Under the pieces are notes generated by a model. That model searched no databases, was not told the DNA's origin, and was given only the letters and a program-made list of their open reading frames with translations. Shown piece after piece: positions 19,902 through 31,956 of a stretch of DNA of 64,000 nucleotides; the stretch's first letter is position 1, and each line of letters opens with the position of its first letter. The position numbers were made by a program, and so were the translations under genes. The DNA lies in NCBI GenBank assembly GCA_006384855.1, contig VCJN01002610.1, forward strand, positions 1 to 64,000, written 5' to 3'. The stretch comes from Tetraselmis striata. Its lineage: Eukaryota; Chlorophyta; Chlorodendrophyceae; Chlorodendrales; Chlorodendraceae.

Positions 19902-22900
19902 CTACATATCATCATCTTCGATCACATAATCCCCTCGGCGCTCTGCCGCCTGTTGCCTCCTCTTCTCCGCCGCTGCACGCTCTTCCCGCTCCTCTAACTC
20001 GGTCATTGGAAGGGGTAGACCCGGCCACTTCTCGAAGTCACTTGGACGCAGTCTTTGAGTCTCGTCCCATGGCTTCTCTTTGAGCCATGAGGTCATCCTG
20101 GACTTCATCCCAGCGATTTGCGTCTTCTGGTTGTCAATGAGGATAATCTTCAAGTTCCTGTGCGTGAACGAGTAGGTAGATTCCATATGGTCCCACCACA
20201 CGGAAAAGGCCGCAGCGACCTGGAAAAGGCGTGGCAAACCGCACAAGGCGTTAATTTGTTTATGCTGACCCCATTAAGACACTCACCCGGGTTGCACCCC
20301 TCACGCACCGCGGTTGTCCCGGTTCCGGCTGTGACGTCGACGATTGTTGTCCCGTCTGTTGCCGCCATCTTAAGGTGCTTGGCGAAGAGAGCGATAGGCT
20401 TTTGGTACTTGTTCACCGTCTGTCTGTTCTCGTCCTTCAATTTCGAACTGTCTTTGAAGTGACCCAACATGATGGATGTAGAGAACCTGGAAAGGCACAA
20501 CCGGCTTAGCGAGTAGAATATACAAGCCGGCTATTTTCCACGGATCAAATCTCACCTTCGGGGATCATTGAAACGGATGTTGTCAGCTATGATGCTTGGC
20601 GGGGGCTTCCTGACGTAGAGGTAGTACTCAGCGTCGTGACGCAGAGAGCTGCCCATCTTCATCCCGCAATCCTTGGCCCAAGTCAGGACGTGATAGATGA
20701 GGTCCTCAGCTTGTTTTTGAACGGCTGTGATTGCGGATCCAAGTTGCTGGTCCGAGAGGTGAATGAAGAAATGGCACCCATCCAGAGCAGTGTGGACGTC
20801 AGAAGATCCAGTCAGGATATTCAACTGCCTGCGCGGGGGTAAATCGGGAATGAGATAAATGAAAGCACAGTCATCTAGTACGCACCGGGGTTGTTGGGGT
20901 TGTCTTGCCTGGCGAAAGCAAACACGTCGTTGAAGTCGTCCGTACCCCACGCAGCATCCTTCGAGTCCCATGTGTGCGAACCAGCTCCGAAAAGCGCGTC
21001 GGCAATGAAGACTGTTGCCTTTTTGGCACGAACTGCCGACATGGCGTCCGCGGCGAATTGTTTTGTCGCGGGAGCCTTGAAGTTCCCCTCCACAATGCAA
21101 GTCTTGCAAAACTCCGTGTTCAACCACACCTTGTCATCCTTGTCGACCTCAAAGCCCTTGGGCATCACCGGAAGTGCCGCGGCCTGTGTGTGGTAGGAAA
21201 CAGATTCGGGTTAATAGCTCACAACGAAAATTTAGAAGAGCATTTGTGCTTGCACAAGATCTTAGTTACCTTCATCGATATCCACAGCTCATTAGAAACA
21301 TTCGGAGCGGAAACCGCGATAAGCTCCGGCGCACATGCCAGAAGAGCAAACTCTATGAAGAAGGAGATGACCAAGTCCGGCATCTCATTCTTGATGCGAT
21401 ACGCCTCACTCCTTATGGTGGTGTTGGTGGCCGCGATATGCTCTCGAACCGGTAGTGGTGTGAGACAATCGGCGGATTTCATGTCCCCCCATCTGGCAGG
21501 AGGGGTCAGCAAGACCATCAACGGACCGGAGCGATGAGCACCTTTGAACAAATCCTGGAACCTTCTAGGGAAGCCTGTTGGGCCGAGGTCATCAACCTTG
21601 GCTCGGAACTTGGTGATGGCGTCAAGGCGAGCGGCCGCTTGCTCATCCGACACTTTGTCATCCACATCCATTTCGATGATGTGGTCCGAGAGATATTTCC
21701 CCCAGTTCCTGGCCGGTTCGTCTGGCGTCAGCAGTTGGAGTTCCTGTCCGTGTCCCTTTGCCGTGCCAATAGCATTCATGAGCTTGATGCTTGCTCGACG
21801 CAAGAGATCGCGAAACCGCCAGGTCTCAATCATCGCGAGCCACTCCGCGTTGGTGTGCGTAGCAGCCATGGGTCCATTGTCGCCGGCATGCTTAATGTCA
21901 TCCACCAGCTCGTAGAGGCAAGGGGTCACACTGTGCTCGCCTTGGATGAGCAGTCCAACCACCAGGTACATCTGGCCCACAGGGAGATCCGCGCTGTCGC
22001 TCTGCTTGGCAAGAGACGGCTCGTCTAGCCAGGGCGCATGGGGTCCAAAGCCGACATCCTGGGTCGAAAAACAAACTTCAGTACGGAGAAAGGAATGATA
22101 GTATTCCATGTGATAAAGACACTGGGGTCGGTCACAACTTACCTCCATGAGTGCGACTCGGAAGTGAGCTCTGTCTTTGCCGAAGCCGTACTTCTTATTA
22201 TCGAGGATTGCATTGATAGGCTTCCGAATTGCTTCGTAAACCTTGCTCACTTCCTTCTGGGTGAGTTGCCTGCCGGAATTGAGGCGCTTGACTCTATTGA
22301 GTTCTTGCTCGTAGTACACAAACAAGTCTCCGAGTTTGGTTCTGGCTTCGTCCCATCCTCGAACCCCGAGGTCCACATGCCGGTAGGCTTCAGAAATCTG
22401 CTCAAGGGGCTCAAAAACACTGCGCAAATCATTTGTCAGAATCTAGCAGCATTAACAACACGATAAATCTTCATCATGTACGCAGCTCACCGTTGTGGGC
22501 GCGAGCACAGGTCAATCAAATTTGAGAACTCGCCGCTCTTCTCATCTTTGATGCCGATCTTCTCAAGTTCAACTTGAAGAACTTCAGACTTCTTGAACTC
22601 CTTCACTACCCTGATTTGCGGAAGTGCCCTAAAGCCGGGGCGATTTGCATCCTGTTCTGCATACCAGCTCTCGAAACATCTGCGAAGGTTCTGCAGAAAC
22701 AATTGCACCGATTTCAAAATTCCTAACGCTTGTACCTCGATGACAAACCGTTTCGTCCCGCTGATGACAGAACATTTCGTCCCGCTGATGACAGAATGGT
22801 TCGTCCCACTGATGACAGACCGTTTCGTCCCACTGATGACAGAACGTTTCGTCCAGCTGATGACAGACCGTTTCGTCCCGCTGATGACAAACCGTTTCGT

Positions 22901-25900
22901 CCCACTAATGACAAACCGTTTCGTCCCACTGAGGACAGACCGTTTCGTCCCACTGATGACAGACCGTTTTGTCCCACGGATGACAAACCGTTTTGTCCCG
23001 CTGATGACAAATCGTTTTGTCCCGCTGATGACAAACCGTTTTGTCCCACTGATGACAAACCGTTTTGTCCCGCTGATGACAGACCGTTTCGTCCCGCTGT
23101 GACATATTTTTAACCCGCTAACGACAGAACGACTTTTGTCACACTTTACGCCTATTTGCTGCCACGGTTAGCTAAATAGTAATTTGGGAGAATGGGTCAC
23201 TCACCAGGAGTTTGTGCATCGACGTGTCTCCCACGACGGTGTGACCCGCCTCGTTGAGCTTCATAGACATGTAGCGGCAGACTTCCGGCGAGAGGCCGAT
23301 GTACATCTTTGTCGACGTGAGGTGGATGCCTTTGTTGGCGTTGTAGATTTCCGGGTAGTTTTCTTTCACCATGCGCTTCGCCTCCCGTCTGTGGCTGCCG
23401 TCGATGTTGGCTTGACGCGCGCCGTGGGCGCCAAGAAACTCGACGATGACGTCGATCTCTGGCTTGTAGGAACTTGAATCCGCCAACCTCGGGTTCTCCC
23501 CGCCTTGGTCAGCTGCGACTAGCTCCTTGAAGTTGGCCATGGTCTGAGCGAGGGGCTCGTACTCATCGGAGAAAAAATCTTGTTTAGGGACTACTGGAAA
23601 GGACACCGAGAAATTCTCGGCGGACAGGGAAGGATTTCTCTGAATAACAAATGCAAGAAATGGATGTCAGTAAGTTGCATCGTGTATTGATTTATATGTA
23701 ACTACACATATCTGATCCGGATAGGTACAACAGGTCGCGATAGGCTTTTACCTTGTAGCTTTGCGCCACCATATTGCAGTCTTGCAGCTTTGGGGAACGG
23801 AATTCAAATTCCGGCGGCGGAGCGACGAACTTATCGGATATGAAGCTGAAAATGTAAGGCAGCCCCGTATCCTTGTTGACCACGAGGTTGACTCTGTCGG
23901 CGTATAACGTGTTGATGTCGCCACCGTGAGATGTCTTCACCTCTGGATCATCAATCTCGACTCTGAGGTGGCCGTAAGAGATCCAGTCGACGGCACCGGT
24001 GTTGTGGAAGCCATTCAAGGCCGGCGGGACGGCCAACGTGTTGACGTATGGAAGCGCGTTCTTAAAATCCTTGTCAATGTTGGCCAAGTCATCGATGTCA
24101 ATCTGACCCGACGCGAAACCTGTCAGCGCCTGCGCCAGCACATTGCGCTCGACCAAAGTCCATGCGTAGTAAGACTGGAACCGCGGTTGGAAGGAGAGTG
24201 GCGGCTGGATCGCGTGGAGTAGCAACCTCTCAAAGCTGACATCGATCCTGTACTCCTTGTGCACTGTCAAGCGATAAGGTTCAAGAGATATCTGCGGTAA
24301 CAAGCACAAGAATATTAATACTTATTGAAACACATTGACACGAATTCAGACATCATATAAGCTTTACTCACCTCGTAGTTTCCGGCCGAGTCCAGCTCGA
24401 CGTCCTTGATCTTTCCGATACACGCGAGAAGTGGCCCCTTCGGATCATCGAAAAAGTCCTTGCCAGTCAGCAGGCTCGCCTTGTGCAATTCGATGTACAA
24501 ATAGATCTCGACCTCAGCACTTGCGTTCTTGAACCAGTGGATAGTCCAGCTCCTTGAGGTAAAGTCGCTGTAGGAGTCATGTTCTTGGGACCCGTCCCTC
24601 TCGTCAAAGAAGTCGTCGTAAGAAACGACCGTCATCAGCTTTGTCTTCCTCTCGGGTCCGGGAGTGCCGGTGATGTCGAGAGCTTGCTTACGCTTCTCCG
24701 CCGCCCGTTGCCTCTGTTCTTCCTCTGTGCCGAAGACCTCTTCATCCGTGCACATACAGAGGAATTCAGGAACCCTTCTCGGAGCCTCGGCAACAGGGGC
24801 TCGAGAACCAGAGGCTCCAGAACCAGACGCTTGCCCGGTAGTCGGCGCTGGAGTCTCGAGCTCGGTCTCTGGCTCCGGGTCAAGCCGGGTGGGCTCTGGC
24901 TCCGGCTCGGGCTCCGGCTCGGGCTCCATCTGAGCGGGCTCAGTTTCAGGCTCATGCCGAGGCTCTGGCTCGGGCTCATTGGGCTCTGTTTCAGGCTCAG
25001 GCTCAGTGTGCTCTATTTCAGGCTCAGGCTCTGTTTCCGGTACTTGAGGCGGGCCTTTAGACAAAGAAGAGCCTTGATTCGGGGAACCTGTAAAGAATGA
25101 GTAGAGAGTACTCAACACACCTGCGGTGGGCGTCACGATTAACTACTGAACGGTATCGCCATACACCATCAAAGCCAAGCGTAATTTTTCTTACCTGGGG
25201 ATCCCGATTTACCAGCTGCTTCCGACGCGGTTGCCTGAGCCAATTTACGACCTGTTGGAACGTCAGATAACTCATTGACGAGAAAGTAATCGAAGGGAGT
25301 GAGAAGGCAGGGATTGATACTTTCAGTCACAATTACCTGGAGTCACAATCGTCTCTGAAACCTTCTCTTTTCCCTTGGATTCCTTTGAAGCTTGGGTCGC
25401 TACTGGCTCATGTGCACGTCCTTTCGAACCTGTCAACACACATGATTTTAATCAATGTCAATGTGACACAGTGCACTCACAAAGGGAGGGATTGATACTT
25501 TCAGTCACAATTACCTGGAGTCACAATTGTCTCTGAAACCTTTTCTTTCCCCTTGGATTCCTTTGAAGCTTTAGTCGCTACTGGATCTTGTGCGCGTCCT
25601 TTCGAACCTGTCAACACACATGATTTCAAACAATGTCAATATGACACAGTGCACACACAAAAATCATATGATTGGAGAGGCAAGGACCTGATTGATAGTA
25701 AGCTTGCATGAGCTTTTCGTAATCCATTAGCCTTCGCGCTGTCTGCATTTGAGCATCTGAGAGGACCTGACCGCTCTTGATTCGGTCCCTCAAAAGCAAG
25801 GCGGCCGATCTTTCTCCTTGCGAGTGCGTGCCGTAAGCCGTCACCCTACCTCCTAAAAGGCTCGGTTTCCAGGGGTTACCTGATGCCTCAGCGCCGGCTC

Positions 25901-27283
25901 TAGCTGCAGAAGCTGAGGCTGCACGGCTCTTCTTCGCCGCCGGCTGCTCTGGCACAGAAGATGACGCCTTGTGTTTTCTCCCTACTAGCGCTCCGAGCGC
26001 ATCGAATTCTTTTGCTTTCTCGGTAGGTTTTGATGTCCGCTTGGACCTTCGGCCTACAAATATCATACCCTGTCAGATCGTTTCGTCCCGCTGATGACAG
26101 ACCGTTTCGTCCCACTAATGACAGACCGTTTCGTCCCACTGATGACAGACCGTTTCGTCCCACTGATGACAAACCGTTTCGTCCCGCTGATGACAAACCG
26201 TTTCGTCCCACTGATGACAAACCGTTTCGTCCCACTGATGACAAACCGTTTCGTCCCACTGATGACAAACCGTTTTGTCCCACTGATGACAAATCCTTTC
26301 GTCCCACTGATGACAAACCGTTTCGTCCCACTGATGACAAACCGTTTCGTCCCGCTGATGACAAACCGTTTCGTCCCACTGATGACAAACCGTTTCGTCC
26401 CGCTGATGACAAACCGTTTCGTCCCACTGATGACAAACCGTTTCGTCCCACTGATGACAAACCGTTTTGTCCCACTGATGACAAACCCTTTCGTCCCACT
26501 GATGACAAACCGTTTTGTCCCACTGATGACAAACCCTTTCGTCCCACTGATGACAAACCGTTTCGTCCCACTTATGACAAACCGTTTCGTCCCACTGATG
26601 ACAAAACTATTTTCAATACATTATGTACTGCGGTTTAATAATGTAATGTCTTTAAGTACTGCGCTTCACACTTATATTAAACCAATCCTTACGGCGGAGT
26701 ACAGGCAGAGGTTCCCCCTGGCCGCTCTTCAACCCCACCCGCTCCCACCACCAATTAGCATCCTTACTGCTTGCCGCAGCTGCCTCGACGGGACGTAATA
26801 CTACCCTGCAGGACCATGATGCCGCTCGTCTCGTTTGGGTTTCTATTCCCACTCGTCTGCCTACACCTCGAGCGGTCCTAGTTTACACTGCTTCTACAGG
26901 GAACCCTAACCGAACTCGCTAGATCTGGCCGCATCACGCGTCGAGCAGGCAGGCGGCTACTATACGCTGCCACTCGTCTGCCTACACCTCGAGAGGTCCT
27001 AGATTACACCGCTTCTACAGTGAACCCTAACCGAACTCGCTAGATCTGGCCGCATCACGCGTCGAGCAGGCAGGCGGCTACTGTACGCTGCCACTCGTCT
27101 GCCTACACCTCGAGTGGTCCTAGATTACACCGCTTCTACAGTGAACCCTAACCGAACTCGCTAGATCTGGCCGTATCACGCGTCGAGCAGGCAGGCAGCT
27201 ACTGCACGCGCGCGCAACTCACCTGGGGTGGCGTCGTCCTTGTCTTCCTTGTCCTTGGCAGGCTCGTTCTTCTTCGGCGCCAT
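19902..27283 (-). CDS. Transposon partner protein with C-terminal beta-class methyltransferase fold
   Basis: Fifteen exons, about 1565 residues. Borders: 27283-27223, 26053-25688, 25607-25515, 25429-25337, 25251-25195, 25087-24372, 24291-23752, 23639-23205, 22690-22491, 22419-22143, 22058-21270, 21183-20882, 20828-20556, 20486-20309 and 20219-19902. All phases agree, but the exon 12 donor (GTACTA) is weak; the better GTGCGT site four bases earlier breaks the frame. The N-terminus is basic and low complexity, then a long Glu-Pro repeat (exon 6), then unassigned globular sequence. Residues ~1260-1510 follow permuted N4/N6 methyltransferases: a motif IV-like strand (TVFIADALF), WD...W, EYYLYVRK, QKPIALFAKHL (motif X) and VDVTAGTGTTAVAA (motif I, residues 1450-1463), then LKIILIDN (motif II). 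DPPY is replaced by ADALF, so catalysis is doubtful. It may bind DNA or assist the transposase. Confidence 0.8.
22737..23103. repeat. 24-bp minisatellite array 1 (intron 8 of the partner gene)
   Basis: About 15 tandem units whose core is TTTCGTCCCACTGATGACAA or the TTTTGTCCC variant. The array lies wholly between the donor at 23204 and the acceptor before 22690, so it is intronic. It is read antisense by its gene. The unit is a multiple of three and lacks stops in several frames, which creates long spurious ORFs such as FVPLMTNR repeats. Confidence 0.95.
25337..25607 (-). repeat. Tandem exon duplication in the partner gene
   Basis: Exons 3 (25607-25515) and 4 (25429-25337) are each 93 bp, phase 1 at both ends, and nearly identical in sequence together with flanking intron. 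The copy distance is 178 bp. Each encodes about 31 residues (SKGRA...ATKASKESKGKEKVSETIVT). Because the exon is symmetric in phase, duplication lengthens the basic linker without breaking the frame. Confidence 0.85.
26070..26608. repeat. 24-bp minisatellite array 2 (intron 1 of the partner gene)
   Basis: About 22 units of the same 24-bp repeat as at 22737-23103 and in the same genomic orientation. It sits inside the 1.17-kb first intron (27222-26054). Many units are identical, with a C/T switch in TTTCGTCC and an A/G switch in CCCACTG/CCCGCTG. Homogeneity suggests recent amplification. Confidence 0.95.
26848..27205. repeat. Three tandem 121-bp repeats near the divergent promoter
   Basis: Units begin CACTCGTCTGCCTACACCTC at about 26849, 26971 and 27092. 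They are almost identical; each contains GAACCCTAACCGAACTCGCT and GTCGAGCAGGCAGGC. They lie in intron 1 of the partner gene, 20-380 bp downstream of exon 1, next to the shared intergenic region. Confidence 0.9.
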
Positions 27284-27824
27284 TCTGGCGGTAGGTAGGT
27301 TGACGCGGTAGATGAGCGGGTTTCTTGGTGGGAAGCGGTGAGGGAGAGGTGGAAATGACGTGGTTTCTGTCTGCCGCCGCTCTGACCCCTGCTGGACAAA
27401 CGGCGCGCGTGCGCACACTATAGTGTACCTCGTCGTCGTCATCAGGTTCATGTATTTTGCACCGCGACGAATATACAAGGCTAACTACTGCGACTATATA
27501 TTACTATTACTGGAAGATAAAATATTCCCTACTCGAGAGTCATAACGGTACGAGAGTACAGTGGCGTGGCAATAATATTCCTTCATGGGATGATATATTC
27601 CTTGGATTGGATTCGGGTGTACTTACTAGTATAGAACTATTTCCGACATACGAAAGAAGCACGAAATAACACGGTATTTGAGTCATCAATTATTTTGACC
27701 AGTACCTGGATATTATGCACCCCGGTCAACGGCCCGTCCGAGAACGGTCATCGGCCGTCACTCTTCCTCACCACAGATCACAGTCCTTCACCCCCCCACC
27801 CCCCACCCACTCGCCCCGCGCTGC
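27284..27824. promoter_or_regulatory. Divergent intergenic region between the two transposon genes
   Basis: The 541 bp between the start codons of the minus-strand partner gene and the plus-strand transposase must hold both promoters. It includes an AT-rich segment with CTATATATTACTATTACTGG near 27494, a possible TATA-type element. No 24-bp repeats occur here. Confidence 0.5.
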
Positions 27825-30800
27825 ATGGCGGCGGTCGAAAGCATGGCCTCTTCTCCAGGATCCGGCGCGTCGGACACAACAGTTACATTACCGCTGTGTT
27901 CGTGCCGCAGTGGGTACTCGTGTGATTGCGACGCGCGTGCGAGTGATCGTAAGGAGCCTGAGAAAAGGAAGTACACGTGGGGCAAGGGCTGCGATGAGGT
28001 CGCCGAAAGCGGTAATGGCAAGGTCTCGTCTCTGATCAGCAAGCGCACCTCTCGCGATTGTATCCGCCTCATGCTCGCCAAGGAGGCTAGCGAGCAGTCG
28101 CCATGCTGTTCGCGCAAGTGCGTGCACAAGCTATACACACAGTGCGGAGAGGCCCTCGTTGATGCCGTGTTGGACCGTGCGTTGACCGTATACTCTGGCA
28201 ATCAGAACCGCTCCTTTGACCGGCTCGCTCAGGTTCTCAGGGGTGGCTACGAGTCGGCATCCGACAAGTTCGATTACATGTTCGATCACGGTGGCTACTT
28301 GCGATCTTTCGATCATCGCGGCCCCATCTACACGTGTGGGCGTGCGTGGGAGGTCTTGCATCAGGTCTCGAAACACAGACGTCTCGTGGTCCAGCGGTCG
28401 GTGGTGGATAACGAACCCACGTACATCAGGCAGCGCAAGCAATACGAGAGCAGACAGACCGGACCGAGGGAGCATGTGCGCATGTTTCTCGAGCACTTCT
28501 TCTCGGATGACCTCGGTCACGTCGAGATCATGCCTTTTCATGACGGAAACAGCGAGACCTTCAAGAAGCACCTACCTCCCTGGATGACCAAGATTTGCGT
28601 CTACTACTACTACAAGTCGTGGGCCGAGGACGACAACGCCATTCTCCGTGGTGAGGCCCATTTTGTCCCACTGATGACATACCGTTTCGTCCCGCTGATG
28701 ACAAACCGTTTCGTCCCGCTGATGACAAACCGTTTTGTCCCGCTGATGACAGACCGTTTTGTCCCGCTGATGACAGACCGTTTCGTCCCGCTAATTACAT
28801 ACCGTTTTTGTCCCGCTGATGACAAACCGTTTCGTCCCACTGATGACAAACCGTTTCGTCCCACTGATGACAAACCGTTTCGTCCCGCTGATGACAAATC
28901 GTTTTGTCCCGCTGATGACAAACCGTTTTGTCCCACTGATGACAAACCGTTTTGTCCCGCTGATGACAGACCGTTTTGTCCCGCTGATGACGAACCGTTT
29001 CGTCCCACTGATGACAAACCGTTTTGTCCCGCTGATGACAAACCGTTTCGTCCCGCTTTCGCCCGAACGTTTAGTCCCACCGACGCCGGACCGATTTCGT
29101 CCCACTGATGACAGAACGTTTCGCACCGCTCGTGGCATACCGTTTCGTCCCACCGACCACAAAAGTATTTCTCCCACATAATTAGCCGATATCGTCCCAC
29201 TGCAGAGAGAACGTCTCGTCCCACTGCTGAGAGACGGTTTTGTCCCACTACTGACATACCGTTTCGTCACACTGATGACAGATTGTTTCGCCAAGCTGAT
29301 TACAGAATTATTCACCCACTACCGATATAATTATTTCGACCCACTTTAGACCGAACTTTTCTGTCTCGCATTATGAGACCTTATTTGTATACCGACCTAT
29401 CATGCCCCTGCCCCTTTGTAGAGTTGGCTGCCGAGAGCGAAGTGAAGCTCGTATCGTTCGACACTTTCCGCCGGACTTGGAAGGAAGACTTCCCGGATGT
29501 CACCACGCCGAAGGTGAAGCGATTCAGCCACTGTCCAATATGCGCGGCGGGCAAAGCACTCAGAGACCAAGCTCGCGAGATTTGCACAAAGGACATGACG
29601 CCAGAGGAACGTCAAGTGCACCGTCAACATCAGCAGCTGGTGAGGCGTCAGGTCAGAGCTGAGCAGAAGGTACACCTCGAGAGAGTGCGCCAGGAACGAA
29701 GGGATCTGAACAACGCCGTCTTCCAGTCGCGCCTTGGCCATGGAAACTTCTTCTTCTTCGAAATTGATAGCATGGACTCCGCGAAGACCCTTCTGCCTCA
29801 CTGGGTTCGCATCCCCAAGACTGTGAAGCCCGACATGCTCCTCAAGTACCACCTCACCTGTGTGAAGTACGACGGATACCGCCCGGACGACATCTACTAC
29901 TACACCAACACCATCCCCCACGATTCGTCCACGACGTGCACTCTGATATGGATCACGATCATGAAGGTGAGCTCATTAGCCTCCCGATAGGTTCGCCGTG
30001 GTTGTCCGGTAGCCATGGACTGATGAAATCTGGTCTGCGATGCAGGAAATTCAACACCGTGGTAGAAAGATTCCGTACATCAGAATCCAGATGGACAACA
30101 CCGTCAGGGAGAACAAGAATAGGAACGTGGCGGCCCTCTGCAATTGGCTTGTGTCTATCGGCATCTGCGACGTCATTCATTTGGTCTTCTTGCCTGTCGG
30201 GCACACTCACGAACGGGTTGACCAGATCTTCAGCCGCATCAGTCTTGCGCTATCTCGCAGCTCCGCCTACACAATCGAGGCCTTTCTTGACTTGGTGGCG
30301 AAGGCATTCTCGCCCACTCCGGAGATTGTTGAGCTCTCATTCTCCCTCGACTTCTCTGAGTGGTTAAGGCCCCATTTCCAAGACCACATTCAGGACATCA
30401 GTAAGCCGCACAAATTCGAGTTCACCCGTGACGACGACGCCGCGTCTGGCGGCTCGTTGCGCACCGCCTTGTGGTCCAACACACCGCTTTCTGAGCCCGT
30501 GCAGATCTTGAAGAGCGCGCCAACTGGGACGCCCGAGATTCGTGCGGGCCGGCCCCTTTTGTACGCTCTCTGCGACAAAAAGAAGCCCGACGCGGTGAAG
30601 GTCCATAGGTACTTGGATGATTTCAAGAAGGTCAGGTCGTACATCACGGACCTGGCGGTCCAGTGGCACTTCTCCCCAGTCGAGCGCGAGAGCTGGAAGA
30701 ATCTGCTGGACGACTTGGATGAGATGCAAACTGCTCCTTCGGCAGCTTTCTCCGGGTTCTGGCCGCAACGGAAAGAGGAAGTTGACGATTTCTTGCGCGA

Positions 30801-31693
30801 GCACGGGCAGACCGCGCCTGCTGAGGCACGTCACACGATGGCTACCAACGCAGACCTCAACAATGCCGAAGCCGCTCGCGTTGAAGCCGAGGTTCGTGCT
30901 CAAGTGCTTCAAGATGACAGCGCCTTCCGGGGAGTTCACGCCGGCGCCAAGGAGAGGCTTCATGACAACACATCGCCTAGCGATGCAAAGGGCTCGAACC
31001 TCGTTGTCATCGACGTCTCCGATGTGAGTCCCATTGTTTGTCGTTTTTGTCCTTTACGGGACAAAACAATTTGGTTCTTCTACCTTGCTTGTTATTTTGT
31101 CCCAGCTGGGACAAAAACGGCGTGGCGTCTCGCTCGGGACTAACATAGCTCGCGGTCTTGGTCATCGTTAGGTGCATGAGGAAGACAAGTGTCCTGAAAC
31201 TCTTGGTGATTGGGAGTCGAGATTTGTCATCGGGCTTGTGAAGTCGCGCGAGACTACCGAAGACACGTTGACCGTGGCCGTATACGAGCCCTTCCATGCC
31301 GATGCAAAGGGCAAACCCCTCATGCCCCTATGGTTGTACGCGCAGACAAAAGGAGGGAAGAAGCCAGTTGACACAAGCTGGGAGAAGTGCCTGACGCTTC
31401 CTTGGAAGCTTGTTGAAGCCGTCCCCCTATCGTACGCGAAGGCCATCCACGACGCGTCGGGAAGTCGAGAGGTGTTCAACGAGGACGGCACCATGGTCAG
31501 AAAGAAGTGGTACGGTAAAAGCGTCCAAGTCGTGAAGACATATGCGCAAACTGGGTGGCAAATCAGCCAGCCACGAAACAACTGCGTCCACGTCATGTCA
31601 ACCACCCCAGCGCAACGCAAACCCGGCGGAGTCGTCAAGTTTAACGCAGCCACGAAGAAGGACTTGCTTGAGTTGGGGATGCTCAACGAATAA
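27825..31693 (+). CDS. DUF7869-like transposase of the 12.4-kb transposon
   Basis: Four exons (27825-28650, 29422-29966, 30046-31023, 31172-31693) join in phase to about 956 residues with a TAA stop. The N-terminal part has cysteine pairs and CCSRKC (94-99), a zinc-like head. C-x2-C at 313-316 (SHCPICAAGK) follows. The RNase H-like core shows three acidic boxes: FEIDSMDSAKTLLPHW (D391), IQMDNTVRENKNRN (D474) and FLPVGHTHERVDQIFSRIS (H510, H512, D516). The DN...ENKN and GHTHE..DQ boxes are characteristic of the domain of unknown function DUF7869, widespread in protist and invertebrate repeats. I infer that it cuts and joins the element ends. No break was found. Intron 1 carries the 24-bp array; intron 3 carries TTTTGTCC palindromes. 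Confidence 0.85.
28651..29421. repeat. 24-bp minisatellite array 3 (intron 1 of the transposase gene)
   Basis: Starts 10 bp after the GTGAGG donor at 28651 and runs as about 18-19 good units to about 29110. It then decays through degenerate units to about 29360, before the CCCCTTTGTAG acceptor at 29421. It has the same genomic orientation as arrays 1 and 2, and is sense relative to this gene. Confidence 0.95.
31044..31116. repeat. Two TTTTGTCC palindromes in transposase intron 3
   Basis: At 31095-31116 two TTTTGTCCCA half-sites face each other around a GC centre, a perfect 22-bp palindrome. At 31044-31067 a looser pair (TTTTTGTCC and GGGACAAAA) flanks 5 bp. A third pair lies outside the gene at about 31769-31789 (TTGTCCCA then TGGACAAAA). 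Confidence 0.85.
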
Positions 31694-31956
31694 ACTATCA
31701 GCAACGTCTTGTGGCTAGCTAGCCGCTGGATGTAATAATCATAATAAATATTGATTTCATTGCCTCATCTTGTCCCATTTTGGACAAAATGCTCCAAAAC
31801 CAACATTGGATATACGTCGCGGCTGGCCTTCATGCTGTTGAATGCTGCACTGCACCCAAGGTCTACAAACCCAAGCTACATCACCAGTAAGTCTTAAGTA
31901 CTGATAGTAAACCCGGGAACTAGGGTATAAACAAACCCTACGGTGCAAAATGAATT
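31694..31956. other. Right subterminal region of the transposon
   Basis: Non-coding. Holds one GTCC/GGAC inverted pair near 31769-31789 and, next to the TIR, a repeat of the TIR's own ATTTTGC.CCGT motif in TACGGTGCAAAAT at about 31939-31951. Confidence 0.6.

Noticed and set aside
26070..26608. CRISPR array
   Set aside because: Units are contiguous 24-mers without variable spacers, in a eukaryotic intron and with no cas genes.
22737..29110. Hammerhead ribozyme motifs (CTGATGA and CGAAAC words in each unit)
   Set aside because: The CTGATGA core is on one strand and the CGAAAC core only on the other, so no single transcript holds both parts.
22737..29181. Long ORFs made of FVPLMTNR, RPTDDKPF or SSVGRNGL repeats
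   Set aside because: They are translations of the 24-bp minisatellite in several frames on both strands; the unit is divisible by three and stop-free. Splice borders place the arrays in introns.
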